DNA of 15,881 nt, from positions 1-15,881 of the forward strand of contig JBKPEA010000088.1 in the NCBI GenBank assembly GCA_046728175.1, written 5' to 3'. The notes beneath the pieces were generated by a model, which made no database searches, had not been told where the DNA came from, and worked only from the letters and a program-made list of their open reading frames with translations. Positions 1 to 7,779 of the stretch are shown one piece after another. Source of the DNA: JAFAHS01 sp046728175 (GTDB lineage Bacteria; Desulfobacterota; Binatia; Binatales; Binataceae). The translations under genes and the position numbers were made by a program. Within the stretch, counting starts at the first letter, position 1, and each line of letters starts with the position of its first letter.

Positions 1-200
1 GTGGAGCGCCGGTCGACACAAACTTCCGAGACCGGCATACGCTGGTGCTGCGCTTCTTCGGCGACAATGCCACCTTTCGCGCCCTTCCGAGCCATAGCGA
101 CAACGGCTTCACGCCGGCCGGGGTCTTGTTCGTAGATCAGCTGGGACATCTCAAGGACGGCGATCCGTTTCGCGCTCCTTGCTTCACGCAGCTGCGATGA
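1..200 (+). CDS. C-terminal fragment of a phytanoyl-CoA dioxygenase-like protein
   Basis: The reading frame with codons from base 3 is open from the window edge to TGA at 198-200, giving about 65 residues. It contains RHTLVLRFFGDNATF, which resembles the C-terminal R-x-(3)-RF-x-GD(D/N)-x-x-(F/W) strand seen near the end of many PhyH-family Fe(II)/2-oxoglutarate oxygenases, and it ends in a short G-D-P-F-R tail. The metal ligands would lie upstream and are outside the window, so catalysis cannot be judged. It is followed 69 bases later by a Rid-family gene on the same strand, so it may belong to the same transcript. It is not close in sequence to the two PhyH genes at 4890-6662. The family call rests on one motif, hence moderate confidence. 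Confidence 0.6.
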   Translation, partial: GAPVDTNFRDRHTLVLRFFGDNATFRALPSHSDNGFTPAGVLFVDQLGHLKDGDPFRAPCFTQLR

Positions 201-269
201 AAAAGGTTGAAGAGCCAACGCGCGACGTTATGTGACTGACTAGACCGACCTAACCGGGGTGATTTGGTC

Positions 270-680
270 ATGAAGCGAGTACTCATAAATCCTCAGGAAA
301 CCCAGCCGCTGTACGACAACTTTCATTTTTCGCAGGCGAATCGAGTGGGCGACACGATCTGGGTCTCCGGACAGGTCGGGGTTGACGACCAACTCACTCC
401 CGCCAGCGGACTGGCCGCACAGGCACGCCTCGCGTTCGAGGGTCTGAAGCGAACCCTGGCCGCGGCCGGCGCGACTCTGGAGGAGGTGGTCGAGCTGATG
501 ACTTTTCATATCGATTTGCGTGGAGAAGTGGAGCAATTCACCAAGGTGAAGGATGAGTACCTGCCCCGCAACTATCCGGCCTGGACCGCAGTGGGTGTGA
601 CCCAGCTTGCCCTTCCCGAGTTGCGGGTCGAAATCCGTGCCGTGACGGTCGCGGGATCGGCAAAGGATTCACCGCGGTAG
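270..680 (+). CDS. Rid family (YjgF/YER057c/UK114) protein, Arg-less subgroup
   Basis: This 136-residue protein has the full small Rid fold length and family segments: an N-terminal SQANRVGD-x-I-W-V-SGQVG stretch (residues 21-37), the central A-x-x-AFEGLKRTLAAAG helix, and the C-terminal VEIRAVTVA strand with the conserved Glu at 121. RidA proteins hydrolyse reactive imine/enamine intermediates using an Arg in a P-A-R-S type motif; here the same place reads YPAWTAV, with Trp at 105. The Arg is therefore missing and RidA-type deaminase activity is doubtful, although Rid-like proteins without it are common near catabolic genes. ATG at 270 follows a GGGGTGA stretch at a usable distance; a TTG two codons earlier is possible. 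The amine oxidase gene starts 41 bases downstream, which suggests a shared transcript and an imine-related or product-binding role (inference). Confidence 0.88.
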   Translation: MKRVLINPQETQPLYDNFHFSQANRVGDTIWVSGQVGVDDQLTPASGLAAQARLAFEGLKRTLAAAGATLEEVVELMTFHIDLRGEVEQFTKVKDEYLPRNYPAWTAVGVTQLALPELRVEIRAVTVAGSAKDSPR

Positions 681-721
681 ACGGTCTCGGACATGACCCC
701 CCGCCGCGAGATGGAGAGGAA

Positions 722-2194
722 ATGAACGCCAAGGACGAAACGCGGCCGGAGTCTGGGTGCCTGCGACGCCAATTCCTCAAGACGGCTGCGACAAGCGTTC
801 TGGCGGTCGGCGTTGCTGTCAGGCGCGGCGCGGCTTTCGCACAAGCGACGCGCAGCGCAGAAGATGTGTTCCACATCGTCATTGTCGGAGCAGGGTTGGC
901 GGGCCTAACGGCAGCTCGCGATCTCAGCCTCTCGGGCTGCGAGTCCTTCCTCGTACTTGAGGCACGCAATCGCGTTGGCGGTCGCACATACAATCACGAT
1001 CTCGGCCGCGGCATTGTCTCCGAAGCCGCTGGCCAGTGGATCGGACCTGGACAGACTGCTATCGCGGACCTTGGGCGCGAGCTTGAGATCGATACCTTCG
1101 ACACTTACTACAAGGGCGATACGATATATCTCGCCGGCGGACGTCGCGTAGCCCAGGATCTGCACGGCACCATCGGCGCAAATCCGACGGTCGCTGCGAA
1201 GTTGAGCAGACTTGCACGCGATGTGCCCGGTGGTGCTCCCTGGAAAGCTCCGAACGCAGCCGAGCTCGACAAGTTGTCTCTGGGCGATTGGCTCACAACT
1301 CAGGGGCTTAGCGCCGACGACAGGCTCAGCTTCGATGTCGCTGCGCTACTTACCGACGGCGCTGCGCCACCCAAATTGGGGCTGCTGCAGTACCTCTCGA
1401 TGATCAATTCAGCCAACAGCGACTATGGGCAACTCGAGGACATAAAGAACGGCGCGCAGCAAACGCGCTTCGTCGGCGGATCGCAGCTGCTCAGCATAAG
1501 AATGGCGCGCGCACTGGGTGCGAAGGTACGGCTGTCCGTTCCCGTGCGCAAAATCCGGGGCTGGGATCGCGAAGTCGTGGAAATTGAGACAGATCGCGAG
1601 ATCGTGCGTGCGCGCCGCGTGATCATGGCGCTGAGTCCGCCCTTGTGTGACCAGATTTCCTTCGATCCGCCACTGCCAGAAGGACGCGCGCGATTGCAAA
1701 AGCTGTGGCCCACATCGCCCTTCCGTAAGACCGCGCTCGTGTACTCGCGTCCTTTCTGGCGCGAAAACAATCTCAACGGCCAGATCATGCAAGCCGACGG
1801 GCCGCTGATCTGGTCATTTGATAATTCTCCACTGGATGGTGCGGTTGGCGTCATCGGTGCTTTCGTCAGGCCGGAGTTGTTGCCCGTGGATCCAACCGGT
1901 GCGGAGCGGATTCTGTCCGGCATTTGTGCTCAGGCTCTAGGCGAGAAGGCCCTGCATCCGATTCAGTATCACGAGCTCGACTGGGGCAAGATCGATTCGT
2001 GGTCTCTCTCATGCATTTCCCCGATCCCGCCGGGCTTCTGGACGAAATGGGGTACGTATCTCCATCCCGCCGTTGGCCGGCTGATCTGGTCCGGCACCGA
2101 AACGGCCGAGATCTACGCCGGAGGAATGGACGGTGCGGTACGCTCCGGTCACCGAGCCGCACTTTATGCGCTTAATTCATTGGTGCAAGGGTGA
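722..2194 (+). CDS. Tat-exported flavin monoamine oxidase family protein
   Basis: The 490-residue flavoprotein is of the monoamine oxidase/polyamine oxidase type, which oxidises amines with FAD and releases an imine or aldehyde plus hydrogen peroxide. A twin-arginine signal (LRRQFLK at 14-20, a hydrophobic stretch, then AFAQA near 38-42) predicts folded export to the periplasm. The FAD-binding VGAGLAG lies at 55-61, the ribose-binding Glu at 80, and RVGGRT at 84-89. Lys336 before the PFWR motif aligns with the catalytic flavin-adjacent Lys of MAO. GTETAEIYAGGMDGAV at 458-473 is the C-terminal FAD motif. Cys431, just before PIPPG, lies within one residue of the position of the covalent-FAD Cys of MAO-B, so covalent flavin is possible but unproven. 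GGAGAGGA-like purines directly precede ATG 722. The substrate cannot be told from sequence. It forms a pair with the Rid gene just upstream. Confidence 0.9.
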   Translation: MNAKDETRPESGCLRRQFLKTAATSVLAVGVAVRRGAAFAQATRSAEDVFHIVIVGAGLAGLTAARDLSLSGCESFLVLEARNRVGGRTYNHDLGRGIVSEAAGQWIGPGQTAIADLGRELEIDTFDTYYKGDTIYLAGGRRVAQDLHGTIGANPTVAAKLSRLARDVPGGAPWKAPNAAELDKLSLGDWLTTQGLSADDRLSFDVAALLTDGAAPPKLGLLQYLSMINSANSDYGQLEDIKNGAQQTRFVGGSQLLSIRMARALGAKVRLSVPVRKIRGWDREVVEIETDREIVRARRVIMALSPPLCDQISFDPPLPEGRARLQKLWPTSPFRKTALVYSRPFWRENNLNGQIMQADGPLIWSFDNSPLDGAVGVIGAFVRPELLPVDPTGAERILSGICAQALGEKALHPIQYHELDWGKIDSWSLSCISPIPPGFWTKWGTYLHPAVGRLIWSGTETAEIYAGGMDGAVRSGHRAALYALNSLVQG

Positions 2195-2531
2195 AGATGG
2201 CAAATGGAGCCGGTCCTGCCGGGAGGCGGCCTCATGACCACAAGTCGACGGCCTCTGACGCCACTCTTTCCCTTCCTGAGGCAATTCAGATTACACGGCG
2301 CCCTATCGAACGTTTGTCCACTGCGGCTTCGCAGGAGTTTTCCATCCTCACGTACGCCCGACGGTAAACAAGATGAAGGTTGAACATTTCGATGTGCTCG
2401 TGGTTGGCGCGGGTCTCTCCGGAATCGGCGCTAGATACCACTTGCAGGACAGTTGCCCCACCAGGAGCTACGCGATCCTCGAGGCGCGCAAGGCGATCGG
2501 CGGCACATAGGACCTGTTTCGCTATCCGGGC

Positions 2532-2575
2532 GTACGGTCTGACTCCGATATGTACGGTCTGACTCCGATATGTAC
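2532..2575 (+). repeat. 20-base tandem duplication inside the monooxygenase pseudogene
   Basis: The unit GGTCTGACTCCGATATGTAC occurs at 2536-2555 and again, unchanged, at 2556-2575; the period extends four bases further left (GTAC at 2532-2535). It encodes the conserved R-S-D-S-D-M-Y segment twice and shifts the frame by two. The perfect identity of the copies suggests a recent slippage event. Confidence 0.95.
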
Positions 2576-3890
2576 ACGCTCGGCTACGCTTTCCGGCCGC
2601 GGTCCGATGCGAGAACCATTTCCGATGGTCCCGCGATACTCGGCTACGTTCGCGACACAGCGCGGGCGAGTACGGAATTGATCGCAAGATTCGATTCCAA
2701 CATCGCGTGACCCGCGCCGCATGGTTGTCCGCCAACGCGCGATGGACCGTCGATACCGAACGCGGACCCGCGCGCGAGCCGATTCCTTTCACTTGCGATT
2801 TCCTCTATCTGTGCAGCGGCTACTACCGCTACGACATGGATTCGAACCCGATTTCGCTGGCGTCGACCGCTTCCGCGGACAAATCGTGCGTCCGCAACAC
2901 TGGCAAGAAAAGCTCGACTACGCGGGCAAGCGTATAATCGTGATCGGCAGCGGCGCGACCGCGATCACGCTGGTGCCCGCGATGACCGACAAGGCGGCGC
3001 ACGTGACGATGCTGCAGCGTTCACCGACCTACGTCGTTTCGCTGACTGCCAACGACAAGATCGCCGAGCGTTTGCTGCGCGTGTTGCCCAGGAAGTACCG
3101 CATACGCGATCGCGCGATGGAAGAACGTAGCGATGTCGCTCATCTTCTTCCAGGCGTTCCGTCGATGGCCCGAGTTCAGCAAGAATGATCCGCAAGGGTG
3201 CGACTAGCGCGTTGCCGCCCGGCTGTCCGGTCGACGTCCACTTCAAGCCGCGCTACCAGCCGTGGGATCAGCGCCTGTGCGTGATGCCCGACAGCGACCT
3301 GTTCAAGGCGATTGCACAAAGGCAACCGCGTCGATCGTGACCGATCGAATCGAGACTTTCACCGAAAAAGGCATCAAGCTCGTTTCCGGCGCGGAGCTCG
3401 AAGCGGACCTTATCGTCACCGCAACCGGACTCAAGATGATGCCGCTGGGGCGGCGCGCATTTCACCGTCGATGGCCACACGGTCGATGTCTCGAAGTGCC
3501 TCAGTTATAAGGGCATGATGCTGTCTGGCGTGCCGACGCGCTTGCGATCGCCTATATCAACGCCTCGTGGACGCTCAAGGCCGACCTCTCCTCGATGTAC
3601 GTATGTCGCGTCCTCAACTATATGGAGCGTCGCGGATATCGCCTATGCATTCCGCGATGCCCAGCCGACACGGTGGGCGAGCGGCCAGTGCTCGATTTTC
3701 CTTCCGGCTATGTCAAGCGCTCGATCGATGAATTTCCCAGGGGATCGCGCAAGCCCTGGCGCCTGTATCAGAACTACCTGCTTGATCTGCTGACGCTTAA
3801 GTATGGAGCAGTCGATGACGCTGCAATGGAATTTTCCAAGCCAGCGCCGCGGGTGGTCGAGCAGCCGAGCTTAAGGTCGCGCCGCGTAGG

Positions 3891-3916
3891 GCAATTCGGT
3901 CGAACAGCCGAATTGC
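3891..3916 (+). terminator. Perfect 9-bp hairpin, possible terminator
   Basis: GCAATTCGG (3891-3899) pairs exactly with CCGAATTGC (3908-3916) around an 8-base loop. Only a broken T-run (ATTCTTTT) follows, so as an intrinsic terminator it is imperfect. It lies in the nominal 3' tail of the monooxygenase pseudogene, which suggests that the true coding end was earlier. Confidence 0.5.
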
Positions 3917-3959
3917 GGTATTCTTTTGGCGACGTGGATCGGGTTCGCGCCTAAGTGAA

Positions 3960-3990
3960 ATCGCCGGTGAGCAGCGCGGCGATCCTTTTT
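3960..3990 (+). terminator. Rho-independent terminator after the amine-oxidase region
   Basis: ATCGCCG (3960-3966) pairs with CGGCGAT (3977-3983) over a 10-base loop and is followed by CCTTTTT (3984-3990). This GC-rich stem with a U-run fits an intrinsic terminator for the plus-strand block that ends with the monooxygenase pseudogene. It separates that block from the tetR operon. Confidence 0.75.
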
Positions 3991-4183
3991 AGCGCGCGTT
4001 TCTCCGTCCCCCCACGCGTTCTCAACGCGGATTTCCTATCGCCGCCCTGCAAGCTGAGAGTTGATAGGAAAGTACGCGCGCCCCGGTCCGCCTACAACAG
4101 CACTCATAGTGGTTGTCTCAGATCCGGAACTGGAGCGCCGTTTCGGCAATGCGGTCGCCGCTGTCGAGTGCGGGGCTGGTCCC

Positions 4184-4219
4184 TTGACAGATGAACAGGA
4201 AAACATGTACTAACGTACA
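4184..4219 (+). promoter_or_regulatory. tetR operon promoter with palindromic operator
   Basis: A consensus -35 TTGACA (4184-4189) is followed after 16 bases by TGTACT (4206-4211, 4 of 6 match to TATAAT). The -10 lies inside the inverted repeat TGTAC-TAAC-GTACA (4206-4219). A palindrome covering the -10 just before a tetR gene is the usual layout for autorepression. The predicted start of transcription near 4218 leaves only a few bases before ATG 4222, so the message may be essentially leaderless. Repression by the adjacent TetR is inference. Confidence 0.72.
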
Positions 4220-4221
4220 CG

Positions 4222-4893
4222 ATGCTGTTCAAGCGCGAAACCCGCTCACCGACTGAACCACGACGCAACGAAATCCTGGAAGCTGCGCTGCGAATCGTGG
4301 CCGACGGGGGCCCCGATGCCATCACTTTTCGCGGGGTCGCGGATCGCGCAAAGGTTCCGCTCGGCTCGCTCACCTACTACTTCGAATCGCGCGAGGATCT
4401 TCTGCGCGAAGCGTTTCGTCTCTACCTGTCGGAGGCAGCCGCTTTTGTCCGGGATGTCGAAGAGGGAAGCCGCCCTTATACGCCATCGCAAGTCATCGAG
4501 ATGGTCATGGCTATCATGCGCCGCGAATTCACGGACGATCCCGCGATGGTTCGGGTTGAATACGAACTCATTCTCTATGCCGTTCACGAACTCGAATTGG
4601 CGCGCGAGTTCAATGCGTATGAGCGCTGGATGGAAGCCAAGCTCGCGGGTTTGCTGGAAGCGATCGGCGCGCCGCGGCCAATCGATGCGGCCCGCACCAT
4701 TATCGACATGGCGCGCGGATTCGAGATCGAACGCCTGACCCATCCGGGCGCCCAACTTGAAGACTTGCAGCGCAGGCTGCGGGTCGTCATCGACGCTCTT
4801 GTTAACGAGCGCCCCGCGATCGCCTTGAAGGGGGGGAATCAGCAACCGCCTCGTGAGAGCACGTCGGGTCGGAGACGGAGGACCGCATCATGA
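4222..4893 (+). CDS. TetR/AcrR family transcriptional regulator
   Basis: This 223-residue one-component repressor has an N-terminal helix-turn-helix at about residues 16-55: ILEAALRIVADGG, then ITFRGVADRAKVPLGSLTYYF, the typical TetR G-x-L-Y/T-Y-x-F ending. The all-helical remainder would bind the inducer and form the dimer, and the Arg-rich tail (216-221) is unusual but short. The ATG at 4222 directly follows the palindrome at 4206-4219 and has no Shine-Dalgarno in the predicted transcript. The stop overlaps the next start as ATGA at 4890-4893, so it heads a five-gene operon with two PhyH genes, a di-iron protein and an SDR. It presumably senses the substrate or a product of that pathway; no ligand can be named. 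Confidence 0.93.
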   Translation: MLFKRETRSPTEPRRNEILEAALRIVADGGPDAITFRGVADRAKVPLGSLTYYFESREDLLREAFRLYLSEAAAFVRDVEEGSRPYTPSQVIEMVMAIMRREFTDDPAMVRVEYELILYAVHELELAREFNAYERWMEAKLAGLLEAIGAPRPIDAARTIIDMARGFEIERLTHPGAQLEDLQRRLRVVIDALVNERPAIALKGGNQQPPRESTSGRRRRTAS

Positions 4894-5714
4894 ATATCCC
4901 GCATCTGCCCGCAGACGCCGCGTGGGAAGAGGTGTTGGCCGCGATCGAAAGCGGTGGCGGGGTAGCGATCGATCGTCTCGTCTCACCAGATTTCATGGAC
5001 GAGCTCGCTGCCGAACTTCGCCCTTGGATAGAAAAAACTCCCGCCGGCACGGATGAATTCGAAGGCCGCCGGACCCGGCGGACTGGCGGCTTGGTCGCTC
5101 GCTCGCCGAAGAGCCGCGAACTCGTCATGCATCCGCTGGTGCTTGGTGCCAGCGAACGCATCCTTGGCCGTGCTACCAGCATTCAACTCAATGCAACGCA
5201 GGCCATCACGATAGGACCCGGAGAACCGGCGCAGGTGATTCATCGCGACCAGTGGGCCTTCGACATGTATCCCTTCGCGAAGGACTATCAGGTGATCGTC
5301 AACGCTTTATGGGCGATGACCGACTTCACCCTGCAGAACGGTGCTACCCGCGTAGTTCCCGGCAGCCACGCATTCGAAGACAAGCTGAGGTTCACCGAGG
5401 CCGACACCGAACCAGTAGAGATGAGCAAGGGCTCGGTGTTTCTGTATCCGGGTACCACTTACCACGGCGGCGGCGCAAATCGATCCGACACAAATCGAAC
5501 TGGCATCTCTCTCAGCTACAGCGCCTCATGGCTGCGCCAGGAAGAGAATCAATATCTGGCGGTACCGATGGAAATTGCGCGGACGTTGCCCGAAGAACTG
5601 CTGCGCCTGATCGGCTATCAGCGCGGCGCCTACGCGCTCGGCTATGTGGACGACCTGCGCGATCCTATGGAATTTGTGCGGCCCGACCTCGCCCGGCGAG
5701 GAATGGCCCGCTGA
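4890..5714 (+). CDS. Phytanoyl-CoA dioxygenase (PhyH) family oxygenase, first copy
   Basis: This 274-residue Fe(II)/2-oxoglutarate-dependent oxygenase has the facial triad visible: His118 and Asp120 in VIHRDQWAFD and distal His192 in TTYHGGGAN, followed by Arg203 in NRTGISLSY for the 2-oxoglutarate carboxylate. NGATRVVPGSH (150-160) is a standard PhyH segment. The family hydroxylates unactivated carbons of lipids, CoA esters, natural products or small acids using O2 and 2-oxoglutarate. ATG 4890 overlaps the tetR stop and has GGAGGA seven bases upstream. It aligns without gaps, at about 60% identity by eye, to the next gene over almost its whole length, so the two arose by tandem duplication. 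It lacks the longer C-terminal tail of its neighbour. The substrate is unknown. Confidence 0.93.
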   Translation: MNIPHLPADAAWEEVLAAIESGGGVAIDRLVSPDFMDELAAELRPWIEKTPAGTDEFEGRRTRRTGGLVARSPKSRELVMHPLVLGASERILGRATSIQLNATQAITIGPGEPAQVIHRDQWAFDMYPFAKDYQVIVNALWAMTDFTLQNGATRVVPGSHAFEDKLRFTEADTEPVEMSKGSVFLYPGTTYHGGGANRSDTNRTGISLSYSASWLRQEENQYLAVPMEIARTLPEELLRLIGYQRGAYALGYVDDLRDPMEFVRPDLARRGMAR

Positions 5715-5774
5715 GCCGCAACGGCATAAGCGGAAAGCGGAAAATTGATACGTTGAAACCTGACGGAGATGGCG

Positions 5775-6662
5775 ATGGAAATCCGACATTTGGCGAATAC
5801 CGTCACCGGAGAACAGGTAGCCGATGCGATGCGGCGCGAGGGTGCGGTGATTGTCGACAACCTGTTGAGCGGCAACGGGGTTGACGAGGTCATGGCGGAA
5901 CTGCGGCCCTGGATTGAGAAGACGAAACCGGGCAAAGACAGCTTCAACGGACGAAATACCCGCCGCACCGGAGCGTTGATCGCACGCTCGCCGATCTGCC
6001 GCGAGCTGGTGATGCACCCGCTTGCGCTCGGTACCGCCGCCAAGTTCCTCGCCCACGCCACCAGCTACCAGCTTCATCTCACGCAAGTCATCTCGGTCGG
6101 TCCGGGCGAACCCGCGCAGCGCATTCACCGCGATCAGTGGGCGTTTGATCTCTTCAGTTTCCCGAAAGGCTTCGACGTCCAGTGCAACACGATCTGGGGG
6201 ATGACCGATTTCACCGAGGAAAACGGAGCGACCCGGATAATTCCGGGCAGCCACCTGTTCGACGACAAGCTGCAATTCACTGAGTCGGACACGGTTCCCG
6301 CGGAGATGAGCAAGGGGTCGGTGCTGTTTTACAGCGGCAGCGTATATCACGGCGCGGGCGCAAATCATTCCCGCGACACCCGCATCGGGCTGCAATTCAT
6401 CTACAATCTCTCCTGGCTGCGGCAGGAAGAGAACCAGTACCTGGCGTGCCCGCTGGAGATCGCGCGGACGCTTCCGCTCGAACTGCTGCGCCTGATGGGC
6501 TATCGGCGCGGGGCTTTTTCCCTCGGATATGTGGGCGATCTGATGGATCCGATCCAGGTGGTGCGCCCCGAAATCGAGGATGATGCACCGGAGCAATTGG
6601 AAGACACGGCCGAAATGCTAAAGAAGCTGGGAGCCCGGGAGCTGGCGCAGAAACCCGCGTGA
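5775..6662 (+). CDS. Phytanoyl-CoA dioxygenase (PhyH) family oxygenase, second copy
   Basis: This 295-residue paralogue of the preceding gene keeps all catalytic residues: His118 and Asp120 (IHRDQWAFD), His192 (VYHGAGAN) and Arg203 (DTRIGLQF). Shared blocks include AELRPWIEKT, NTRRTG, RSP-x-x-RELVMHPL, EMSKGSV, SWLRQEENQYL and RGA-x-x-LGYV-x-DL-x-DP. It has an extra acidic/Lys-rich C-terminal extension of about 25 residues. GGAG at 5765-5768 is six bases from ATG 5775, whereas the upstream ATG 5769 abuts it; starting at 5775 also makes the residue numbers match copy one exactly. It lies 60 bases after copy one. Retention of both active sites suggests two successive oxidations, two substrates or a heterodimer (inference). 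Confidence 0.93.
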   Translation: MEIRHLANTVTGEQVADAMRREGAVIVDNLLSGNGVDEVMAELRPWIEKTKPGKDSFNGRNTRRTGALIARSPICRELVMHPLALGTAAKFLAHATSYQLHLTQVISVGPGEPAQRIHRDQWAFDLFSFPKGFDVQCNTIWGMTDFTEENGATRIIPGSHLFDDKLQFTESDTVPAEMSKGSVLFYSGSVYHGAGANHSRDTRIGLQFIYNLSWLRQEENQYLACPLEIARTLPLELLRLMGYRRGAFSLGYVGDLMDPIQVVRPEIEDDAPEQLEDTAEMLKKLGARELAQKPA

Positions 6663-6708
6663 CACCGATCGCGATTTGGAAAATCCGTTCACCTTGGGAG
6701 AATCTTCA

Positions 6709-7779
6709 ATGACGACTGCGAATCGATATGCAAGGCCCTTCGATGGACTCGAATGGGTCGTCCCCGAAACCTTCGAGAGTTGCTTCAAATGGGAATACGA
6801 GGACGGCAGTGAGGCGCTCCATCGTCTCTACGAAAAAGGCAAGAAGCAGCAGTGGAACGCGAGCGATCGAATCGACTGGTCACTCGACCTGGACCCGGAA
6901 AATCCAGAGGAGCTTCCTGACGAGTATCTCTCCATCCATCGATCTCCCGTGTGGGAGCGGCTGACGCGCAAGGAGCGCGCAGACCTCCGGCGTCATTCGC
7001 AGGCCAACGACCTCTCGCAATTCCTTCATGGGGAGCAGGGCGCACTCATCTGCACCGCCAAGATCGTGCAGCAGGTACCCGACGTCGAGGCCAAGTTTTA
7101 CGCCGCGACACAGGTGATGGACGAGGCGCGCCACGTCGAAGTGTACAAGCGGCTGCTCCACGAAAAATTCGATCTCGCCTATCCGATCACTCCGCCCCTC
7201 CAGAGCCTGCTGGACGGTATCCTGCGCGATTCGCGATGGGACATGACGTATCTGGGGATGCAGGTGCTGATCGAGGGGCTCGCACTAGCCGCCTTCGCGG
7301 GTATCCGCGATATGGCGAAGAACCCGCTCGCCGCAGCGGTGAATGCCTACGTCATGCAGGACGAGGCGCGCCACGTAGCATTCGGCCGCTTGGCGTTGCG
7401 CGAATACTATCCGCATCTCAGTCAGAAGGAGCGCGACGAACGAGAGGAGTTCGTGGTCGAGGCCTGCTACACGATGCGCGATCGGTTCAACTCGCGCGAC
7501 GTGTATGAGCGGCTGGGCTTGCCCATCGAGGAATGCATCGAATGGGAAGAAAATTCGCCGGGGATGAAGGAATTCCGGGCGGCGCTTTTTACCCGCATCG
7601 TGCCGGCGATCAAGGACATCGGGCTGTGGGGACCACGCGTCAAGCAGGCATACGGCGACATGGGCGTGCTCGCCTTCGCCGACGTGGATATGGACGAGCT
7701 GTCTGCGCGCGACCAGGCAATTGCGGACGAGTTTGATCGAACGTCCGGAAGAAATTCCGAACGGAGAACTGAATCATGA
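6709..7779 (+). CDS. Ferritin-like di-iron protein (R2-like oxygenase/oxidase)
   Basis: This 356-residue helical protein carries the complete carboxylate-bridged di-iron set: Glu109 (FLHGEQGA), Glu139 and His142 (MDEARHVEVY), Glu189 (VLIEGLAL), and Glu219 and His222 (QDEARHVAFG). The two DEARHV motifs are near-identical, as in ferritin-like, RNR-R2-like and related oxygenases. The extra His that AurF-type N-oxygenases carry four residues before the last Glu is Val215 here, so it is not a standard AurF. Such proteins activate O2 for hydroxylation, desaturation or N-oxidation. ATG 6709 has GGGAGA 8-9 bases upstream; a TTG at 6676 is less likely. The stop overlaps the SDR start (ATGA at 7776-7779). 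It shares an operon with two PhyH oxygenases, so three iron oxygenases are made together. The reaction is unknown. Confidence 0.88.
   Translation: MTTANRYARPFDGLEWVVPETFESCFKWEYEDGSEALHRLYEKGKKQQWNASDRIDWSLDLDPENPEELPDEYLSIHRSPVWERLTRKERADLRRHSQANDLSQFLHGEQGALICTAKIVQQVPDVEAKFYAATQVMDEARHVEVYKRLLHEKFDLAYPITPPLQSLLDGILRDSRWDMTYLGMQVLIEGLALAAFAGIRDMAKNPLAAAVNAYVMQDEARHVAFGRLALREYYPHLSQKERDEREEFVVEACYTMRDRFNSRDVYERLGLPIEECIEWEENSPGMKEFRAALFTRIVPAIKDIGLWGPRVKQAYGDMGVLAFADVDMDELSARDQAIADEFDRTSGRNSERRTES

Larger units (their letters stand above)
2373..3954 (+). pseudogene. Broken flavin-containing monooxygenase (FMO/Baeyer-Villiger type)
   Basis: When pieces from all three frames are joined, a nearly complete NAD(P)H/FAD monooxygenase of roughly 500 residues appears. 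Landmarks in order: VVGAGLSGIGA (FAD), GGT-stop-DLFRYPGVRSDSDMY, AILGYVRDTA, FLYLCSGYY, FRGQIVRPQHW, IVIGSGATA (second Rossmann), LQRSPTYV, RYQPWDQRLCVMPDSDLF, ELEADLIVTATG, YKGMMLSGVP, ASWTLKADL, YVCRVLNYM and RSIDEFP. Damage seen: the Trp codon after GGT is TAG (2508-2510); a 20-base tandem duplication at 2536-2575; a 2-base gain near 2663; a 1-base loss near 2839; and further frame changes near 3090-3115, 3177-3187, 3311-3324, 3442-3465 and 3529-3551. Enzymes of this family insert oxygen into ketones or oxygenate N/S atoms. The last ~30 codons before TAA 3954 include a terminator-like hairpin and may not be original coding. It lies 178 bases after the amine oxidase. Confidence 0.93.

Noticed and set aside
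4205..4213. Mini-frame ATG-TAC-TAA with AGGA upstream, just before tetR
   Set aside because: It lies inside the predicted -10/operator, upstream of the likely transcription start, so it should not be in the message.
5526..6596. A 356-codon open frame on the minus strand opposite the second PhyH gene
   Set aside because: It mirrors the codon structure of a clearly real gene with intact catalytic motifs, has no recognisable motif and no ribosome site; long antisense frames are expected in GC-rich genes.
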